A stretch of DNA of 64,000 nucleotides from contig NC_031770.1 of assembly GCF_001522545.3 (NCBI RefSeq), positions 5,330,281-5,394,280 on the forward strand. The letters are read 5' to 3'. The position numbers and the translations under genes are program-made. The notes beneath the pieces were generated by a model. That model was not told where the DNA came from, ran no database searches, and worked only from the letters and a program-made list of their open reading frames with translations. The stretch is from Parus major (taxonomy: Eukaryota > Chordata > Aves > Passeriformes > Paridae). Below, in pieces: positions 57,301 to 64,000 of this stretch (the first letter of the stretch is position 1; each line of letters starts with the position of its first letter).

Positions 57301-60300
57301 CGCATACCAGCTCATTAGGAAATCTGTGGGTGTTACACACAGGAGAAGAAAGAAAGAAGGAAAGAATGGAAAAATGAGAAAAAGTAGCCAAGACAAGCAA
57401 GTTCTTCCTATTCTTCCTTCTGTCTGAACAATTTCCACACCCTTCCCAAATGGCCAGTATGAATAATTTGCCAAAGTAAGCTTTAATTTAGTCTTTGGAC
57501 ATAGGCTTTTGTATAAACTCTGTTTCTTGTGTTTAATTAATGTCCAAATGTGTTCCACTTTGTTTTATTTTTTTAAAGAGAAATTTAAAATGGGGTGGAT
57601 TTTAAAGGCTGAATTTTGTCTGCATCCAATCTGCATGGCCAAAATCATGCAAGAAGGGCATTGGCCAGGTATGGCTTGTGATTGCATAATTTGAAGTTTC
57701 ATATTCCACAGAAAGTGTCTGGCTTTGATCAAGAGCAGTGAGAATTAAGAGGAGACTACAGAGGTCTGAGTAAAGATATTAAATACAGGAGAAATGGCAA
57801 AGGGACAACTGAAAATAATAAGGAAGAAGGTAAGGTTCACATGGGCACAGAGGAAACAATAAGGAGAAGTGAAAAAAAAATATGGCTGATAGAAATGTCA
57901 GTGTTAGAAATGGAAGGAAGGAAGAAGGTATATTGTAAACTGACCTTCTTCCCCCATCTTGAGGGAGGAAAAAGTTAACTATGGTTTTCCTACAAGTAAT
58001 TTTCAGATCTACTCCCATTCCTTCCCTAGCATCCTTGCTGTTTTTCTTGGCTTGAGGGTGGGACATTTTTGCTCTGATTTCAGATCTTTTTATTGTACAG
58101 TCTCTTCTACAGTGAAAATAATTAGAGAACATGCTGTCACATGGCACAATGAGCTCCCAGCTTGATTTTATCTGCTTTCTCTGGGATTCTGTGTATTTTT
58201 TTTGTATGTTTTTAACTTTCTTCTCTCATGAAATGGGGCTTACTGTGATCATGTTTCCCGAGTCTGTCTTTTCACCCAGTTGTTTTTAGCAAATGTGACT
58301 GTACTTTATTAACAGGTAGAAGTCTCAAACTTGAAATTCTCAGACATAAACTTCTTGTCAGAAGAAGTCAGCTTACTAAAATGAGAAACTGGAAGAGGTA
58401 CAAGAGCTGTTATGAGTAGTTCAGCCTTACAAAGATGTGGAGTCAAAGTTCATGTCTTATTTAGTATAAAGAGAATCGCATAAGATGCTGTTTCATAAGA
58501 AAATACATTTCTCTTGCTTATGAAACAATTTTTTTGGCTCCTGCAAGCACACAAAAAATATACAATAAATCATGATGGTAAATATTCCAAACTCTTTTGG
58601 CCTTGCATTTTAATTTGAACATTATGATGTTTTTAAGGGGAACACCCTTTTCAGACTGCCCCAGTTTGCTTTAGCAGTGTTCCCAACTGCTGTAGGACAT
58701 GAATTGTGTGAAATACTTGTAGGGTATGTCCCACATTATAGTCTTGTAACTGCAAAGCTGACTTATTCCCATCCTTCCAGCTGTTAACTCATGCTCCTCT
58801 GCTGTGAAACTGTCTGGTTTGGTTTGAACTAGAATCTTTTCACTTGCCTTGCTTAAACAGCAACTCTACAACTTTTTGATGGCTGTTAACTAGAGGGAGA
58901 GTAAGCTGCCATAGGGGTCTGAGGAGGAGGCTTTCCAATGAACTTTGATATTTGGAGTTGCACATTGTAATATCTGTCTCTCAAAAGAATTACATTGCAG
59001 CTTCTCTACAATGGACTCATTTATGATTTGTGGCCAAGTCCTGCAGATCTGTGTGAACTTTAAACTTACATTCATCTGTCTGTGACAACAGAACTCCCTG
59101 AAGTATGCAGTAACTTATGCAATAACTTATGAAAAATGTTTTGATTAGTATCTTGTACTTAATATTTCCTTGTTTTGCTTTAGATTACTTCCCCCCCCTT
59201 TTTTTTTTACAGCCAGATAATGGGGAATAAGTTCACCAAAGCATTTTTCTTATAGAAGATCAAGGTTATATATCTGAACTCTTTCTTTTGTTGTTTTGTT
59301 TTCTCAGGGTAATGGGTATTTGACAAGAACAAAAGAAATGTCTGTTCTTACACACTCTTTGGGTGTTTTCTTTTTTTGTGATTTTTTTTTCTATATTACC
59401 TTAGATTGCAATACAATAGAATTAGGAAAAATTCCAAGAAGGGCAACAGAGATGATCTAAGATGAGGAAATGCAATACAGGGAACAGTTAAGTGTGCCTG
59501 GACTCTTCAGCCTGGAAAGTATATAAATTATGGGGAATACAACCAAGATCTGTGAAATAATTTTTTTTTCCTCATTCTCTTCCAGTTTGAGAACGAGGGT
59601 GTATCAAAAGAAAGGATTGGAAATGCTGTGGTAGGTAGGAGAACTGTGTAAGTCTTTGCCAAAGGATAATAGATATGATAAAGGCTTGTGCTGCATCCAC
59701 AGCAGCATGGGAGAGTATTCCAGGGAGGGGGCAGAATCTCCTGTGGTGCACTAAAGGCCTGAGTTGAGAGGGCTTGGAGCCTGGCAGAGTATCAGGGAAG
59801 TAACTACCTGCACTTGGCTCTTGTATTTAGTGTCCCCTTGTAAGCATTTTACAGCCAAGGTGTTTGGCTAATTTAGAGACCTTTGGTCTTCCCCTGTGTG
59901 GCCTTCCTCACCACTGTGCTCCTCTGAAATTGAGACCTCATTCAGTCAGTCAGTGGGTGTCAGACTGTGAGGAAGTTCTGCGCTGTCTGGACTGAAGCAT
60001 GTGCCTTTGGAAGGATCTTCTGTTGTGACACTGATGCTGGCAGAGGCCTCAGCAATGGCTATCCCAGTCTTACATGGGTTATTTGCAGCTGCAGCACCAG
60101 CTGGGTTGAATGTGTTCTCCCTATTTTACTTCTTCCTCTGTGGCAGCTCCCCATGAAATTATTTATGGTCTTGGGTAAGAAATGAAATGTTGTACTTATT
60201 TTAAAGATGTCCTTAATAAAGTGTTTTATATAGATGGTATTGGATTGAAAAAAAACCAACAGAACATTTGTTTGATCTGATGTATTTTTGTGAAAAGGAA

Positions 60301-63300
60301 GAATTTGGCCTTAGTTTTGAAAACAGTCTTGACCTCTAGCCTTAAAATACTCTCTGCCTTAATGCATTGTATTGCTTTCTCTTGCTTTCATCTTCTTTCC
60401 ATTTCTTTGTCATCTGATAGGATTTTTTTTTATATTTTATGAAAAGAAAGAAACAGTATGAAAATGACTCCTAGTTACGTATGTGTGCAAAAAAAAAGTG
60501 TTTGCATGCACAAACAGCTACTCTCTTACATATCTGTGTGAGCTGTAAAGGTCTTCCTTTATCATCCAAATATTTCTGCAGAGTGATTTTGCTGTTAGTA
60601 CTTCAGTTTATGCAATGACACATATTTATGCAAATATAAAGTTTATCTTTGGAGTTTTCTTTCTATAGTTAGGCAAAAAATCAGCATCCATTAATCATGT
60701 GTCTTTATAAAGTGGAATGATGTGTCTCAGTTTCCCAAAGTTGGCTGGAAGTTAATAGGTAATTTATCTCTATCAGTTAAAAATGAAATTTAGGGTACTA
60801 GTTTGATGCAGGTGTTTCAAGTTAAGCAAGATGAACCCCACCTTTAATTTCTGATTTGATACTCACCTGAGAATATCAAAGTGACTCTCATCTAGGCCAG
60901 GGAGCACACCTTTGGAAAGAGCCCTTGGCATGCTTGTTCCAAGTGGGAATTCAGCATTTTTGGAGGGCCCATGAAGTGAATTTGAAAATCTGTCCCTAAG
61001 CACTATTTCTTAGTTGACTGCCTTTACTTTGCAACATCTTTTCCTCTTGGAGGTGCTCTTCATGTGTGCTCTCTGTAGGTTTTACAGCTTCTCCAGTTCC
61101 TTGGAATCAGGAATACAGAAGATGGATTCTCAGTGTCCAGCTCATGGACCTGTTTAACACTAGGCACAGCTGCAAGAGGTGCCAGAGAGGTTTTGGGTTT
61201 AAGTGCTCACTGTTTTGGTTAAAATGTTTTGATTCTAAAACTTAACTGGGTTTAATAGCTTCTTGTGTCTTTAGTTCAACTGTGCATTAAATGAGATGAA
61301 AAAAAAATAAGGATTGATTCTTATTTTGAAACCAATTATTCCTTTTTATAAAAAGTGCTCTTTATTAAATATTTCTAAAGAGAGCAATATTGTTTTGGTT
61401 AAAATGTAAGCAAGAAAGAATAGGGATTTGAAATAAAACCTGAAAGAAATGTGATTTCCCTAGAAATGTTCAGAGGAATTTACTTAATTGCAACCAGAAG
61501 TTTGACCTGGAAGTGTAACGCTTTGACCTTTTAGCTGTCTGGCTTCCTAAATGTGTTGTTTTGCTGTCTTTAAACTGTGAGAAAATCTCTTTTATACATC
61601 TTTAACCCTTGCCTTCCCTAAAAGTCTCAATAAAAGTCTGCAAACAATCACCAGCAAAAGAAAAATTATCATGATATTTTAAGGAAAGAAAAAAAAAATT
61701 GTTGCAGCTATGTATTGAACATTGAAATCCTTTTTATTTTCCTTTTAACTGGAAGTAATTGAGGGTATAATTTCACTGTTAAATATGAATAGGAATTTCT
61801 TTTAAACTTTCCATGCTACCATATTACACAATAATACTCTTTGTTCTTAAGTTTCATTATCATATGACCAAGGTAGAAATTACAGCTTTTAAAATTGCAA
61901 ACATTTTTGCGGGTTTATTCATATTTGGAAAATTTTTATAAGCCTTTATGGGAATCTGTCCAGATAGTGATGGAGGGCCAATGCCTAAAAAAAAAAAAAG
62001 TGCCTCTTTTCTCTATTAGTAGTTTATTGAGAGCAATTCTGGGTATTTGAATCACCACTGAGTACCAGGTATGTTGTGGTTCTTATGCGTGAAGTATTTC
62101 TGTGCACTACAAAGGCACAGTGGCAGAGCACAAACAAAACTAACCCAACAAAGCTTTGCCTTAATTTACTAAAAAAAAACCCAGAGATAATGAAATAAAA
62201 ATTTAGTAGTGTAGAAAATAATAAATACTTCTACTTGAAAATGGGAGGAAAGAAATCCAGTGTAATCTTGACTTTGTTGTGGACTTAGAACTTGATGTAT
62301 CCATCAGCTTCAGACAAATCAGAGATGTTCTAATGCACAGCAAACTGCACATGTTCATGGAGAAACATTCCATATTCACTGTACAAATCCATGTTTAAAT
62401 GCCAAAGCTTGCTTTAGAGGGAATAGAAGATGACAGTTTTGTGATTGTTTACTGAGTATTTCTCTTTATCCTTTAATTAAGATGTTTACTTTGGTGGGGG
62501 TTTTTTATGTGCAGGTATGTGGATCATAGAATATGGGCAATGTCTGTCTTTTGTCTGCTGTTTTCTTGCTATAGCAAAAGACAGGATTGTGGAGTTTGGT
62601 CTTTTGCATTAAAGACCTTAAATTTGCTATTTAATTTTGAGGAAGAGTGTTCTGTGTACTTTTTTTATCTTTATTTTTTTTTTCACGTGGCATCTGTTAA
62701 GCTGATGTCAGAAATGAAGGCTGCTGAGCTGTGCCATTCAGGTGGTCCCTTATAACACCGTGTTCTTGAGTGAGCTAAAATGAGTGATTTTATTCATTCA
62801 CTTTGCAGTCATTCTCCAGCTCTTTGCACCAGAACCAGAGCTGAGCTAGTGGCAGTGGGCAGATGATCACAGGCATGGTTGTTCTTGGTCTCTTTTGGTG
62901 GTATCCTCTTTGCATCAGAGCTTGTGAGAGCCGAAGGACATAGAGACTTCTTTGGAAATAGAGCCTTTCAGCAGCTGACTTAATTAGGGTCTGTTTGCCA
63001 GCATTTAAAAAAAGAAAATATAGAAGGCTCTGTTGTGGTACTTTCCACCTATTTGCTATGCTCCAGAATTTCCTTCTGTTCTGGGTTGTTGCAAATCTAA
63101 CAAGAGTCTGTTGTGTGAAAAGACAAAAACCTGTGAACCTCTGGCATAACTTGCTTTATTCACACAACAGCATGAAACTGCAGGTTCAAGTCCACACATG
63201 TCTCTTAGAACTCACATTCTTTTGAAGTGTCCTCTAGGTGTTAGGGTAGAAAAGGAGATTCTGCCCATCAATATCTACCTCTTAGCTCCATTGGGATATC

Positions 63301-64000
63301 CTAACAGGAATCCTCAAAAAAAAAATTAAATAATATTTTTTGCTATATACCAAGATCACCTTTGAAAGAACTGTTTTCATGTTTAAGCCGCTTCTTTAAA
63401 GTTCTGCTGAATATACCTGCTCCTCGTTGCTTTTTCCCCTCTCATTCTTCCTCATCATATCTCCAGTGGCAGTGTTGGACTTTTTCACAAAGCCCAGAGG
63501 TTCTGTAGCCCTGTGATACAATATATTCCTGACATTTTTGGTGACCCTTACCTAGAGACCATTATTGATGGAAGATGAAAGTCTCAGCCTCTGTGGGAGC
63601 TTTAGGGTTAAAAGCCTTTCCTCTTGGGGGTAAAAGTTTTGCAGAAGTTATTTCCTATTGCCAGGGAAAAAAGAAATAGAGCCTGGAGACCTGTGAAAGG
63701 TTTGATTGACTTTATTTAAAAATCTTTCAGCATCATAATATTAGCACCAGTGATTTTTCTGTTCTAATGAACAGTAAGGGGAATGAATCATGTCTGATAA
63801 ATTCCAAGAGTCTCATTTCCACATTTTGGTTGAGTTTTTGTGCTTGAAGAAACTTTGTTTTGTCAAGATCCCTCACACTTCAAATACAAAATCTTCCATT
63901 TCAAGTACTTCATGGCATCAAAAAATTCCATGCAGCTCATGGATTTTTTTCAAGGAAAAACCACAGAGACAGGCTGAAAGGACATATTTTGTGAAGGAGG
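54372..64000 (+). other. SLX4IP: SLX4IP intron continuing past the window
   Basis: No further SLX4IP exon was found by eye; I looked for the conserved YGFQITAYF-type segment expected next. One old CR1 fragment (59430-59680) is present. The remaining open frames look like chance. Confidence 0.6.
59430..59680 (+). mobile_element. Old CR1-like LINE fragment
   Basis: The words AGAAGGGCAACAGAGATGAT, GGACTCTTCAGCCTGGAAAG and TTGAGAACGAGGG appear in the order expected of an old, diverged CR1 3' region. Much of the copy is eroded, and the ends are approximate. Confidence 0.6.

Overview
The window looks like vertebrate nuclear DNA, most likely from a bird. It is AT-rich with one sharp CpG island, and its genes are split by canonical GT/AG introns. 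The recognisable repeats are CR1-type LINE fragments, typical of birds and other sauropsids, and recognisable interspersed repeats are sparse. The species cannot be named from the sequence. There are no bacterial, phage, CRISPR or rRNA features, and I recognised no tRNA.

Two genes diverge from one CpG-island promoter at about 15.56-16.11 kb. Leftward (minus strand) is MKKS/BBS6, the chaperonin-like Bardet-Biedl protein. Its coding region is complete: four coding exons between 9124 and 12457 give a 572-residue product. Upstream lie a non-coding first exon (donor at 15737/15736), a second exon holding a 63-codon upstream ORF (14617-14808), and a third exon holding a 49-codon upstream ORF (12686-12835). 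By position, length and single hydrophobic segment, these two small ORFs match the mitochondrial uORF peptides described for human MKKS (uMKKS1 and uMKKS2). This multi-ORF leader is the most interesting biology in the window.

Rightward (plus strand) is the 5' part of SLX4IP, the SLX4-interacting protein. The coding start MASNKFVIK is at 19817-19843, followed after a 31-kb intron by an exon at 51114-51203 and another at 54248-54371. The remaining exons must lie beyond position 64000. A non-coding exon at 17182-17330 is probable. The head-to-head MKKS-SLX4IP pair also occurs in human (20p12).

Region by region: 1-9123 is 3' of MKKS, with no gene recognised; it holds a one-N assembly scar at 5842 and a GC-richer block near 3.56-4.4 kb. 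9124-15850 is MKKS, with a reverse CR1 copy at about 13.0-13.75 kb inside a leader intron. 15.56-16.11 kb is the shared promoter, with two 12-bp YY1-like sites. 16.1-64 kb is SLX4IP, almost all intron, with CR1 copies at about 21.54-22.0 kb and 59.43-59.68 kb, microsatellites and a few perfect short inverted repeats. Nearly all other open frames are short and unsupported.
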